Part shown: positions 25,712 through 34,511 of the stretch, in pieces
Position numbering within the stretch: position 1 is the stretch's first letter
Layout: the number at the start of each line of letters is the position of its first letter
Assembly (NCBI GenBank): GCA_013393415.1
Contig: JABXHI010000015.1
Location: forward strand, 1 to 39,526
From: Micrococcaceae bacterium
Lineage (GTDB): Bacteria; Actinomycetota; Actinomycetes; Actinomycetales; Micrococcaceae
Direction of reading: 5' to 3'
DNA length: 39,526 nucleotides
Notes under the pieces: generated by a model
What the model was told of the DNA's origin: nothing
Database searches by the model: none
Seen by the model: the letters and a program-made list of their open reading frames with translations, nothing else
Made by a program: the position numbers and the translations under genes

Positions 25712-26254
25712 TTACTCTTCGTCTTTGGTAAAGGAAACGTCGAGGGTAATGCGAACCTTATCGGACACCAGGAAGCCACCTGCTTCAAGCGCAGCGTTCC
25801 AGGTGAGACCGAATTCTTCACGGGAAATTTCAGTGGTGGCTTCGAATCCCGCACGAGTCAGGTCGAAGACGTCAACGGTCTGGCCACCGAATTCACCTTT
25901 GAAGTTCACGGCTTTGGTGACGCCGCGAATGGTCAGGTTGCCGTTGAGGTCGAAGGTTTCGCCGTCAAAGTTCGCTACTTCGAGCGATTCGAACTTCAAC
26001 ATGGGATGGTTCTCGACGTCGAAGAAGTCTGCTGAACGCAGGTGCTCGTCGCGGCCTTCGTTGCGTGTGTTGATCGAGTCGGCCTGGACGTTTGATTCAA
26101 CGACGGAGCCATTCAGGTCTTCGGTGAAGGTAGCGGTTCCGGAGAACTCTTCGAAGTTACCGCGAACACGGGAAATACCGGCGTGACGGACGCTGAACAT
26201 TGCTTCAGAGTGTGAAGTATCGAGTGTCCATTTACCTGGGGTGACGTTAGCCAT
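25712..26254 (-). CDS. YceI family protein
   Basis: Lipocalin-like beta-barrel protein of 180 residues, a family that binds polyisoprenoid-type lipids. Characteristic segments are GKWTLDTSHSEAMFSVRHAG at the N-terminus, NTRNEGRDEHLRSADFFDVENHP in the middle, and LTIRGVTKAVNF. There is no signal peptide, so unlike E. coli YceI it is probably cytosolic. The length is normal. ATG 26254 has GGAGG about 9 nt upstream. It is divergent from the DtxR-type regulator, with 193 nt between the starts, which makes regulation by that protein possible but unproven. Confidence 0.93.
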   Translation of the reverse strand: MANVTPGKWTLDTSHSEAMFSVRHAGISRVRGNFEEFSGTATFTEDLNGSVVESNVQADSINTRNEGRDEHLRSADFFDVENHPMLKFESLEVANFDGETFDLNGNLTIRGVTKAVNFKGEFGGQTVDVFDLTRAGFEATTEISREEFGLTWNAALEAGGFLVSDKVRITLDVSFTKDEE

Positions 26255-26434
26255 TTGTGCATTCCTCCATTGAGATTTTGTGCTGTCGCGTGGTGTTGTT
26301 TTCGGATGGGCACCACGTCATTCTGTACAACATGTTCCACCACGAAAATATTCCAGATTTGAAATACTTTGTCTAGTTGGCTGATCCGGTGAGCACAATG
26401 CGGGGTGTTGGCGGCTGAACTTTGATGAACTTGA

Positions 26435-26440
26435 TACCTT
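26435..26440 (+). promoter_or_regulatory. Putative -10 element of a leaderless promoter for the DtxR-type regulator
   Basis: TACCTT with a 7-nt gap (AGGAACT) to ATG 26448. The gap also contains AGGA, so a very short leader is an alternative. Confidence 0.4.
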
Positions 26441-26447
26441 AGGAACT

Positions 26448-27122
26448 ATGTCGATCGAGCAACTTTCTGATTCCACCCAGGACTACTTGAAGGCCATTTG
26501 GCTTGCCCAAGAATGGTCAGATGAACAGATCACGGCGACCAGTATTGCCCAGCGAGTCGGGGTGACGTTGTCGACGACCTCGGATGCGCTGCGACGATTG
26601 CGTCGGTCCGGGTTGATTGATCATGCTCCGTATGGCTCGATTGAACTAACCGAGACCGGACGAGTGCACGCCATCGATATGGTGCGTCGCCATCGGCTGT
26701 TAGAGACGTTTTTGGTGCAGGCGCTTGGCTATACGTGGGATCAGGTGCACGATGAAGCCGAGGTGTTAGAGCATGCGATTTCAGATTTTATGGTCGACAA
26801 AATTGCCGAGTATCTTGGACATCCACATCGTGACCCACATGGCGACCCGATTCCCAGTGCCGATGGGATCGTCGAGCGACTGACGGCGATCTCGTTAACG
26901 AACCTCGGGGTCGGGGTGCAGGCTTCGGTGGAGCGGATTTCCGATGACGATCCGGCGCTGCTGCAGTATTTTGCGTCGCACGGTGTCGCGCACGGCACGA
27001 TTGTCGAGCTGACCGAGGGTGCCCCGTTTTCGGATACGGTCACGTTGGTCGCCCCCGAGGCACAGCTGACGCTTGGCCCAGCCGCGGTTGATGCGGTGTG
27101 GGTGACCCCGCTTGGCACCTAG
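26448..27122 (+). CDS. Metal-dependent transcriptional regulator, DtxR/MntR family
   Basis: A 224-residue repressor of the DtxR family, which senses Fe(II) or Mn(II) and controls metal uptake. The winged HTH occupies about 1-65 (ATSIAQRVGVTLSTTSDALRRL). The metal-binding and dimerisation domain follows (VRRHRLLETFLVQALGY, then DEAEVLEHAISD), with GHPHRDPHGDPIP near 125-137, and a C-terminal FeoA/SH3-like domain (about 150-224) ends the protein. Whether iron or manganese is the effector cannot be decided. No DtxR-box-like palindrome was found in front of the gene. Its stop shares CTAG with the stop of the convergent VanW gene. Confidence 0.92.
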   Translation: MSIEQLSDSTQDYLKAIWLAQEWSDEQITATSIAQRVGVTLSTTSDALRRLRRSGLIDHAPYGSIELTETGRVHAIDMVRRHRLLETFLVQALGYTWDQVHDEAEVLEHAISDFMVDKIAEYLGHPHRDPHGDPIPSADGIVERLTAISLTNLGVGVQASVERISDDDPALLQYFASHGVAHGTIVELTEGAPFSDTVTLVAPEAQLTLGPAAVDAVWVTPLGT

Positions 27123-29212
27123 TCGCAGATGACGGTTGGCCAACCGGAGTACGCCCAGCTCCAGGATTCTTGGATTGCTGAACCTTCGGGTGGCGTCTTA
27201 GTACGGTTCACATCGACGGTGAAGCCCTGACGACCACCGGTTTCCGGGGTACATTCGTCATCGGTGTTGTGGATGGTCGGGGCTTCGGTGTAGTTATACG
27301 GATCCGACGTCGTAGTCGAAACATCGTAGTAATCCGAACCCCACAGGCGGGTATGGACCTCTGAGCCAGACAGCCACATTTCAACGATCACCGGTGCGTC
27401 GGTATCATTCTTCCAGCGGACGTTTACCTGGCCCTCCCAGTAGGTTGACTCGCGCCCCTGGGGGTAGCGTTCAAACCAGCGGGAGTGTGGTTTGTGCTCG
27501 ACGATTTCCATTCCGCCCAGAAAGCCGGCGTTATAGGACATGGTGGCGATCTGTGATAGACCACCGCCGACCGCATCGGTCGCCACACCGGATTCAACAA
27601 CACCCGAAGAGTGGTAGCCGTTAGCTTCGGTGACCGGGGCGAGCAACGAGTTGAGATTGAACTCTTCGCCCGGCATGACCACGGTGCCGTTAATGCGGTT
27701 CGCACCAACTTCCAGGTTCGCGGTTCGTGGGCCGTCTGAGGCTGGATACGGTGTGGCGTATTCGGCCACCGCATGATTGACGTCCCAGGCTTCGGCGTCC
27801 TCGGTGGTCACTTCGGGTTCGACTTCATTGAGATCTACCGTGATGGCACGGGTTGTTTCTTCCGCGTTGAGGTCGGACAGGATCTCGTCGACGACTTGTT
27901 CGCCATCGACACCGCTCCCCGATGAGCCGGGAACGACTTCAGGTTGCCCGGAGCCGGGCGCACCGGTGAGTTCCACGGTGGCGTCTTGGTTGGTCGATTC
28001 AAACTCATCGTTATTCTCGACCAAAGAGTCTGCCAGTGCTTCGCCGTCGAGGGTCAATACCGGAGCGTCACCGTCTTCGCTTTCTGTAACCGTCACTTCG
28101 GCTGCCGCACCCAGTTGGGCTGGCGAGAGTTCAGCGCTCGCGTCTTCGGCGGTGACGGTATAACTATCATCAATCAACGGTTGAGCGGTCTCTTCGACGT
28201 ACTGCTCCCATTGCTCTGCCGAGACCGTAGGATCTTCGGCATCCCCGGGCGCCTCTATCTCGGTTTCTTCGCTCAACCAGGTGTCGTTGAGCTGCTGGGA
28301 GAGCTGGTCGGCGTCCACGGTGAAACCATCCACGGGTTCTGCATACTCGAGGGTGTCACCCTCATAGGTCACTGAGCCTTCGGTGGGGTCAAACGTCAAC
28401 TGCTCGCTCAACCCGGCGACGGCCTCCTGAGCCGCAGACTCGTCAACGGAGGTGACCGCTGAAACGTGCGCTTCACCGAAGAGACGCCCCCATATTTCCA
28501 CCGGATCAAAGGTCAATTCTGTCAGACCTTCCAGGGTGGCATCCACGTCGTAGCTATAGCCGGAATCAGCTGGCACAATAGCGGCCTCGGTCTCGGATGC
28601 GGTCACCGTGAGTTCACGGGACGCGCGAGCGCCAAGCTCGTCATCAAGGACCGGCGCGGCATCTTCGACGACCAGGCCCGAAACATCCACGCCTTCAACA
28701 GTCAGGGTTGCTGGCAGACGATCTTCAGTGGCATACGCGGTCGCGACATATCCGACACCCAGCAGTATGATCACGACGAGTACGATCCATGGCCAACGAC
28801 GCTTCTTACGCGGTGCTTTCACGTCGCCGTCACGATCATCACCGGCGCCCGATCCGGCACTGGCAGCAGCACCGAACGCGGCAATCGGCGTGAACATTTG
28901 GGTTTGTTCGACCTCATCTTCCGCGGCGTTGCCGGTGTCGTGATCGTCCTGGACGACTTCGGTTGGCTGGTCTTGGCTTGGTTGGTCCCCGGGGCTATCC
29001 GTGGCCTCTACACCAGCTTGTTCATACTCAGGGGTCGCCGTGGGCTGTTCCCCCTCACGCAGGGCAGCAATTTGTTGGAGCATACGCGTTTCGGCGTCCA
29101 CCTCATTCGGGGTGGCCTGTTCCGGCGCCGCGGTTTCGGGGGCATTGTGCTCTGCAGTGTCCTCGTCGTCGTGCTGAGACGGGTCGAGGTTGGGGTCGTG
29201 TTCGTCAGCCAT
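27119..29212 (-). CDS. VanW domain membrane protein with putative peptidoglycan-binding repeats
   Basis: A 697-residue envelope protein. An acidic Gln/Glu-rich cytosolic region (1-130) and a basic stretch RKKRRW lead into a single TM at about 140-160. Extracytoplasmic repeats of the PG_binding_4/YoaR type (about 165-450, VEGVDVSGL and similar) follow. The VanW domain lies at about 490-610, including NRINGTVVMPGEEFNLNSLL and AVGGGLSQIATMSYNAGF. The VanW function is unknown; in vancomycin clusters it is accessory, and no other van gene is here. ATG 29212 is used; GTG 29221 three codons earlier is equally possible. It is probably a single-gene unit, convergent with the DtxR-type gene. Confidence 0.9.
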   Translation of the reverse strand: MADEHDPNLDPSQHDDEDTAEHNAPETAAPEQATPNEVDAETRMLQQIAALREGEQPTATPEYEQAGVEATDSPGDQPSQDQPTEVVQDDHDTGNAAEDEVEQTQMFTPIAAFGAAASAGSGAGDDRDGDVKAPRKKRRWPWIVLVVIILLGVGYVATAYATEDRLPATLTVEGVDVSGLVVEDAAPVLDDELGARASRELTVTASETEAAIVPADSGYSYDVDATLEGLTELTFDPVEIWGRLFGEAHVSAVTSVDESAAQEAVAGLSEQLTFDPTEGSVTYEGDTLEYAEPVDGFTVDADQLSQQLNDTWLSEETEIEAPGDAEDPTVSAEQWEQYVEETAQPLIDDSYTVTAEDASAELSPAQLGAAAEVTVTESEDGDAPVLTLDGEALADSLVENNDEFESTNQDATVELTGAPGSGQPEVVPGSSGSGVDGEQVVDEILSDLNAEETTRAITVDLNEVEPEVTTEDAEAWDVNHAVAEYATPYPASDGPRTANLEVGANRINGTVVMPGEEFNLNSLLAPVTEANGYHSSGVVESGVATDAVGGGLSQIATMSYNAGFLGGMEIVEHKPHSRWFERYPQGRESTYWEGQVNVRWKNDTDAPVIVEMWLSGSEVHTRLWGSDYYDVSTTTSDPYNYTEAPTIHNTDDECTPETGGRQGFTVDVNRTKTPPEGSAIQESWSWAYSGWPTVICD

Positions 29213-29475
29213 ATGTTCCACTCATACAATACGTCGCCGGGGTTCTGCTGGATCCCCGCCTAAAATATATGCAACTGTTACCTGCCACAACGTGACGTGT
29301 GCATCATCGCATTGTAGCTCACACGCCGCGGCTACTTAGAGTATGGCAATATACGCGGCTCGGTTAGACTTTTGGTGCGGCGTCGACGCACACATTCTGC
29401 CTGCCATGCGTGTAGCGCTGTGACACCGAACAACTGAACTCACACACGTCTTGCTGATCTCAAAGGACACTGCAC

Positions 29476-30780
29476 ATGACGAATTCGTCTTCACATGAAC
29501 CGGTGGATCTGTCCGATCCAGCGGTCGAACCGCTACGGCTCCAAGAATTAGCGCAAACCCACCCGCAGCTGTGGGATGAGATTTTGCAACACCCCAATGT
29601 GTACCCCGGCTTAGCCGATTGGATCCGCGATCGCAAAGCGGAACAAGCCGCCCAGGCCCCTTCTCAGCCGACCCAAGAGCCGGTCGACGAGCCCGCTGAC
29701 GACGAGTCGACTGAACCAGCGGCTGGCACAGATCCCGCTACAGCGGCCGAACCAGAACAATTCTCTGCACCTGCCTGGGCACAACCCTCCGGCGGCTCGA
29801 CCAGTGAGCAGCAAGCAGAAACACCGGCTGGCGGTTGGTTCCAGAATCCGATTCAACCCGGCGATGAACCGACTACAGCATTTGGCGAACCAGAGTCCCA
29901 TTCCGAGACCGCCCAACCGGCCTGGGGTGGTGCAGAACCACCACCCGGTGCGTCGTCTCCCCAGTCGGAGCCACAGCCCTTTGGTCAGCCGTCATCATTT
30001 GAGCAGCCAGCACAGCAAGAACCTCAGTGGAACCAGCAACCCTCTAGCGGCTTCGAACAGCACTCTGGTCAACAGTCCTTTGGATATGCCCAAACCGGTC
30101 AGCAACCATTCGGTCAACCACAGCAGCCGGGCTTTGGCCAGTCACAGCAGTACTACGGTCAACCCCAGTTCGGGGCCTCACCACGCAACGCTTCGAAGAT
30201 CGACATGAGCGACCGAGGTACGTGGGGGCTCTTCGTCGCTGGCGGCGCCGCATTCCTGAGCCTCTTCGGGTTCTTCTTCACCCCGTCGACAACGGCCTAT
30301 GCCCTGGCGGACATGTCGCATGTGGCCGCAGGCGGTTGGGTGATCCTGTTGTTGCTCATCGCCACGGTCGCACTTGCCGTGTTGGAACTGCTCCTACCAT
30401 CGAAGTGGATGCGGTATTCGTTCATCGTCGTCAGTATTGGCGCAGGTTTTGCCCTGTTGGCACGGTGTTTCACACTCATCGGGTTCCTGGGCACGCGCGG
30501 TAGCAGCTTCTCGGTTGTGTGGTTGATCTTTATGGCGCTGGTACTCCTTGCCGGGGCCATGCTGTACTTGGCCGCACGCATCGAAGCAGGTCCATCAGCG
30601 ACGCAGCCACGGGCTGCTCAACCGCAGCCATACCAGGCCACTGCGCATCAGCAGCCTGGCCAGTATCCACAGGGTGGTTACGGCCAGCACCAAGGTGGCT
30701 ACCCGCAGAGCGGCCACCCTGGTGGGTCACAACAATTCGGTGGGTATCAGCCACCGCAGCAACCTGGTTCACCTCAATAA
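29476..30780 (+). CDS. Variant leucine-rich-repeat N-domain, disordered linker, 4-TM protein
   Basis: A 434-residue membrane protein. The N-terminal segment DPAVEPLRLQELAQTHPQLW and on to NVYPGLADWIRDR (about 14-52) resembles the variant LRR domain common in Actinobacteria. A long Gln/Pro/Gly/Ser-rich disordered linker (about 53-240) follows. Four TM segments lie at about 250-375 (GLFVAGGAAFLSLFGFFF, WVILLLLIATVALAVLELLL, FIVVSIGAGFALLARCF, VVWLIFMALVLLAGAMLYL). A Gln/Gly/Tyr/Pro-rich tail ends the protein. ATG 29476 has AAAGGA about 8-10 nt upstream. Function unknown; the low-complexity flanks suggest scaffolding or condensate-like behaviour, which is inference. Confidence 0.85.
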   Translation: MTNSSSHEPVDLSDPAVEPLRLQELAQTHPQLWDEILQHPNVYPGLADWIRDRKAEQAAQAPSQPTQEPVDEPADDESTEPAAGTDPATAAEPEQFSAPAWAQPSGGSTSEQQAETPAGGWFQNPIQPGDEPTTAFGEPESHSETAQPAWGGAEPPPGASSPQSEPQPFGQPSSFEQPAQQEPQWNQQPSSGFEQHSGQQSFGYAQTGQQPFGQPQQPGFGQSQQYYGQPQFGASPRNASKIDMSDRGTWGLFVAGGAAFLSLFGFFFTPSTTAYALADMSHVAAGGWVILLLLIATVALAVLELLLPSKWMRYSFIVVSIGAGFALLARCFTLIGFLGTRGSSFSVVWLIFMALVLLAGAMLYLAARIEAGPSATQPRAAQPQPYQATAHQQPGQYPQGGYGQHQGGYPQSGHPGGSQQFGGYQPPQQPGSPQ

Positions 30781-30798
30781 GAAGTGGCGCCGAGCGGC

Positions 30799-32283
30799 TT
30801 AGCCGCGGGACGACCCTGGCGAACTACTGCGGCGGTTCCCGGGGCGTCCGCCCGCGCTAGCGCGTTGACTGCTATTGCGTTGACCACCACGGCCTCGAGA
30901 ACCTTGGCCACCGCGTTGACCACCGCTGCGCTGACCGCCACTGCGACCACGGGCATTGCGACTTTGGCCCTTGGAATTCTGCTGTTTACTGCGCTGCCCG
31001 TTTTGCGGGAGAGGTGTCACAATAGCCAAGCGGTCTTCGATTTCAGCCGGCGCCAAAAATGAGCGCTCGCCTGGAACCAGCTGATGCAAGACCTCATCCG
31101 AGGCGCCATTGGAGTGCACCGTTGGTTTGATCTTGGCGGCCTTCATGAGCTGGCGCACCTCACCCTGCAGTTGAGTGGACGCCAGCGTAATTACAGTGCC
31201 GGCCTGACCCGCGCGCGCGGTACGGCCTGAACGGTGCAAATACGCTTTGTGCTCGGCAGGCGGATCGGCATGCACCACAAGGGCGACGTCGTCAACGTGG
31301 ATACCGCGAGCCGCAATGTCAGTTGCCACCAGGGTGGTAGCCGTCCCGTCATGAAATGCCTTGAGGTTCCTCGTGCGCGCATTTTGCGAGAGGTTACCGT
31401 GCAACTCCAGGCCGGCCACACCGCGCTGACGAAGCTGCTTGGCAACACGCTTGGCACCGTGCTTGGTACGCGTAAACACAATGGTTTGGCCCTGCGCCGC
31501 GCAAATACTCGTCAATGCGCTCAAACGGTCGTCACCATCGACTGTCAGCACGTGGTGGTCCATTTTTGCCACCGGGGAAGCTGCTGAATCGGCTTCGTGG
31601 ACGACTGGATTCTCAAGATATTTGTTGACCAGTACGCCCACGCCGGCATCCAGTGTGGCCGAGAACAGCATCTTCTGCGCGTGTGCAGGCACCTGATCAA
31701 GAATGCGACGGACCATCGGCAAAAAGCCCATGTCAGCCATGTGGTCAGCTTCGTCGATGATGAGAATCTCGATGCCCGAGAGGTCGACGTGGCCCTGTCC
31801 AATGAGATCCAACAGCCGGCCGGGGCAAGCGACCAGCACGTCGACACCGCGCTGCAAGGCTTTCACCTGTGGGTTCTGGCCCACGCCACCGAAGATCGTG
31901 GTCGAAGAGAGTCCGGTTTCGGCACTGAGCGGTTCAAACGACTCAGCCAGCTGGAGTGCGAGCTCCCTGGTGGGCGCCAACACAAGTGACCGAGGACGAC
32001 GTGCTTGAGCGGCACGTCCGCCGGTCAACCGTGCTGCCGTGGGCAACATGAACGCATAGGTTTTACCGGAGCCGGTGCGACCGCGACCGAGGACATCGCG
32101 TCCCGCCAATGAATCAGGCAGGGTTGCGGCTTGAATAGGGGTTGGAGAAGTGATGCCTTGGGGAGCCAAAGCGTTCACAAGGCCTTCTGGTAGCCCGAGT
32201 TTGGTAAAGCCGTTTGCTGGGGCGTCGGAAGAAAGCGCGTTGGAGGAACCGCCGTTTTTGGCGGTAGGTTGATATGAAGTCAT
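30799..32283 (-). CDS. DEAD-box ATP-dependent RNA helicase
   Basis: A 494-residue RNA helicase for unwinding structured RNA in ribosome assembly or mRNA turnover, often cold-induced in bacteria. Motifs in order: Q-motif region GFTKLGLPEGLVNAL with PTPIQ, Walker A GRTGSGKT, PTRELA, DEAD in IIDEADHMADMG, SAT, then RGIHVDDV and HRSGRTARAG in the second lobe. The C-terminal 75 residues form a basic Gly/Arg/Ser/Gln-rich tail, a typical RNA-binding extension. ATG 32283 is chosen because the conserved part starts there, but no clear ribosome site precedes it; the frame is open upstream to 32478. It lies 175 nt downstream of the ChrA gene and probably has its own promoter and leader. Confidence 0.93.
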   Translation of the reverse strand: MTSYQPTAKNGGSSNALSSDAPANGFTKLGLPEGLVNALAPQGITSPTPIQAATLPDSLAGRDVLGRGRTGSGKTYAFMLPTAARLTGGRAAQARRPRSLVLAPTRELALQLAESFEPLSAETGLSSTTIFGGVGQNPQVKALQRGVDVLVACPGRLLDLIGQGHVDLSGIEILIIDEADHMADMGFLPMVRRILDQVPAHAQKMLFSATLDAGVGVLVNKYLENPVVHEADSAASPVAKMDHHVLTVDGDDRLSALTSICAAQGQTIVFTRTKHGAKRVAKQLRQRGVAGLELHGNLSQNARTRNLKAFHDGTATTLVATDIAARGIHVDDVALVVHADPPAEHKAYLHRSGRTARAGQAGTVITLASTQLQGEVRQLMKAAKIKPTVHSNGASDEVLHQLVPGERSFLAPAEIEDRLAIVTPLPQNGQRSKQQNSKGQSRNARGRSGGQRSGGQRGGQGSRGRGGQRNSSQRASAGGRPGNRRSSSPGSSRG

Positions 32284-32458
32284 GAAAAAATGAATCCGTC
32301 CGGGTGGAAGAAAATAGACCCGGCCCTGGCACTGGCGGCAGCGGCGATACAAAGGCAGCTCTACGCGGTACTGGCCGGCACCGGAAAAAGTTGATATCCG
32401 GCTGGCTACGATCACTCTACGCCATACAACCGCATCATGGCGAAACGAGCGAACACCA

Positions 32459-33667
32459 CTAGGTCCAGGCCACACCAAACTCGGTCATACCGACAAGAAG
32501 TCCGGCAATAGCGCCAATGAGCACGACGGCCCACGCTGGCAATTTGGCAAAGATCAGCAACAGAAAACAGCTCAGCGCAATGACCAACGGCGCGATGCCG
32601 GTAATCCCTGAAGTGATGACGGGGGTGATGAGCGCGGCGGTCAAAATACCCACGACCGAAGCATTCGCACCGGCCATTGCGGCACGAATGAGCTTGTTAT
32701 TGCGCACGGCGTTCCAGAATGGGAGCGCTGCCACCAGCAATAACATGCCCGGTACAAACACGGCGACCAGGGCGACCGCGGCCAGTAGCCACGCCGTCGA
32801 CCCGGCGGCCATTTCAAAGCCAAGATATGCGGCAAACGTAAACAATGGTCCCGGGACGGCTTGTGCCGCACCGTATCCTGCCAAGAATTGTTCCTGCGTC
32901 ACGGCCTCGGCAATGACCGGTTCACCCTGCAGAAGGGGCAAGACCACGTGTCCCCCACCAAACACGAGCGCCCCGGCCCGGTAGAACGCATCGGTAACAC
33001 CTACCCAACCGTTCGCTGTGAACGCGGCCAGGAACGGCAATCCGGCCAACAGCACAACAAAGACGATCATGGCACCGATGCCCACGCGCTTTGACACCCG
33101 AAGCGACAGCGCCTCGGCGTCTTGTGTGAGCAGATCTCTACACCAGATCAGTCCCGCGATAATACCGACTGCGATTGCGGCAAGTTGGCCGAAATTGCCC
33201 GGAACGAAAAGAGCCAACGCTATCGCAACGACGCCGATGAGTACCCGCCTCAGGTCTGGCGTCAAGTTCTTCGCCATGCCCCATACCGCATGCGCGACCA
33301 CGGCCACCGCGACGGCTTTGAGGCCCACCATCAGCCCCTGCCCAATCGGACCATCCAGCGACACCGCGCCGATCGCAAACAAGACCAAAAGCAGCGCTGA
33401 CGGCAAGGTAAACGCGACCCAGGCTGCGAGCGCACCGACGTATCCGCCACGAATCAGACCGAGCGCAAAGCCGACCTGGCTAGATGCTGGGCCCGGCAGG
33501 AACTGACACAGTGCAACGAGCTGGCCGTATTGTTGTTCGGTTACCCACTTGCGGCGTGCGACCAGTTCATCGCGAAAATATCCGAGGTGTGCAACCGGGC
33601 CACCAAAAGAGGTGAAACCAAGTTTGAGAAAGGTTCGAAATACTTCTGCCGACTTCAGATCTGCGAT
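32459..33667 (-). CDS. chrA: ChrA-type chromate/anion transporter (long form); apparent AUC start
   Basis: Polytopic CHR-family transporter of about 402 residues, the usual length of the two-domain form, implicated in chromate export by family precedent. Both repeats are present: FGGPVAHLGYFRDELVARRK and QFLPGPASSQVGFALG in the first, FGGGHVVLPLLQ and AQAVPGPLFTFAAYLG in the second. The frame upstream of the first repeat has no ATG, GTG or TTG. The best start is ATC 33665-33667 (ADLKSAEVFRTFLKLGF), since GAAGGA (33674-33679) lies 6 nt before it; a TTG at 33406 would delete the first conserved repeat. A start-codon mutation, AUC initiation or an assembly error are all possible. It is divergent from the cyclase gene. 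Confidence 0.8.
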   Translation of the reverse strand: MADLKSAEVFRTFLKLGFTSFGGPVAHLGYFRDELVARRKWVTEQQYGQLVALCQFLPGPASSQVGFALGLIRGGYVGALAAWVAFTLPSALLLVLFAIGAVSLDGPIGQGLMVGLKAVAVAVVAHAVWGMAKNLTPDLRRVLIGVVAIALALFVPGNFGQLAAIAVGIIAGLIWCRDLLTQDAEALSLRVSKRVGIGAMIVFVVLLAGLPFLAAFTANGWVGVTDAFYRAGALVFGGGHVVLPLLQGEPVIAEAVTQEQFLAGYGAAQAVPGPLFTFAAYLGFEMAAGSTAWLLAAVALVAVFVPGMLLLVAALPFWNAVRNNKLIRAAMAGANASVVGILTAALITPVITSGITGIAPLVIALSCFLLLIFAKLPAWAVVLIGAIAGLLVGMTEFGVAWT

Positions 33668-33758
33668 GGCGAATCCTTCGTGCGATGTCCTCGACGATTT
33701 AGAGTGAACATCATCAGCCTAGCAATCGCCCGGATCTCACAGCGCATCGGAGGTACAC

Positions 33759-34406
33759 ATGACACTGCTCGATTTGAGTCATCCCCTACGTACCGGAATG
33801 CCCGTGTACCCCTGCGACCCTCAGGTATCGACCACCGCAGCGCTGAAACTCGAAGACGATGGTGCTGCCGTCACCCACCTGCAGTTTGGCACCCACAGTG
33901 GAACCCATCTGGACGCCCCGGCGCACACGGTTCCACACGGACGCACCGTTGATCAACTCGACCTCGAGCGACTCGTCGGTGCCGCCTACGTTCTCCAAGT
34001 ACGAACTGAACACACCGCTGGTATTGCGGCACAGGTTATACGCCACGAAGACGTAGACCCGTTGCCCGAGGAACTGCCGGGCATCGTGTGCATTGCGACC
34101 GGATGGGACCAATATTTCTACGAGGAACTACGTGAGCAGCACCCGTTCATCGCACCGGAACTCGCACACGAACTTTGGCAACGAGGCGCCCGAGTCCTCG
34201 GCGTCGACACCCTCAGCCCAGACCCCACCTCAGATGAGGCTCATCAGGTACCTGTTCACGATTTCTGGTTGGGCAATGACGGCGTGATCGTCGAGAACTT
34301 GCGCAGACTCACCGTGCTCCCCCAGCAGGTATGGATGAGCGTACTGCCACTCAACGTTGAAGGCCTCGACGGCTCCCCGGTACGTGCAGTCGCGCGGCCA
34401 CTGTAG
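33759..34406 (+). CDS. Cyclase family protein (kynurenine formamidase-like)
   Basis: Metal-dependent amidohydrolase/cyclase of 215 residues (PF04199 type). The diagnostic metal site HSGTHLDAPAH is at about 46-56, preceded by DLSHPLRTGMPVYP, with GVDTLSPDP and VHDFWLG later. Known relatives include kynurenine formamidase and isatin hydrolase, but no tryptophan-degradation genes lie nearby, so the substrate is open. ATG 33759 has a strong GGAGGT about 6 nt upstream. It is divergent from chrA and followed, after about 105 nt without a gene, by the POT transporter. Confidence 0.88.
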   Translation: MTLLDLSHPLRTGMPVYPCDPQVSTTAALKLEDDGAAVTHLQFGTHSGTHLDAPAHTVPHGRTVDQLDLERLVGAAYVLQVRTEHTAGIAAQVIRHEDVDPLPEELPGIVCIATGWDQYFYEELREQHPFIAPELAHELWQRGARVLGVDTLSPDPTSDEAHQVPVHDFWLGNDGVIVENLRRLTVLPQQVWMSVLPLNVEGLDGSPVRAVARPL

Positions 34407-34474
34407 CACTCACACTACAAACAAGAACGAACACCCAGCAGAATACGCAAACGCTTCCGCTCCATTCACAACGA

Positions 34475-34504
34475 TTGAACGTTTCCGTCGCGGAGGAGTA
34501 TAGT
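34475..34504 (+). promoter_or_regulatory. Promoter of the POT transporter gene (-35/-10), leaderless
   Basis: TTGAAC (34475-34480) and TATAGT (34499-34504) are 18 nt apart, the best sigma-70-like pair in the window. The -10 is 7 nt from the GTG at 34512. A GGAGGAG just before the -10 lies too far from the GTG to act as its ribosome site. Confidence 0.55.
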
Positions 34505-34511
34505 CTCGCGG

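Noticed and set aside
23839-26336. Palindromes AAACATGTTT (23839-23848) and AACATGTT (26329-26336) as a shared operator
   Set aside because: Eight-base palindromes of this kind are expected about once by chance, and the flanks do not match a LexA or other known box.
27119-29221. VanW gene as evidence of vancomycin resistance
   Set aside because: No vanHAX, vanRS or related ligase is in the window; VanW domains are widespread in susceptible bacteria.
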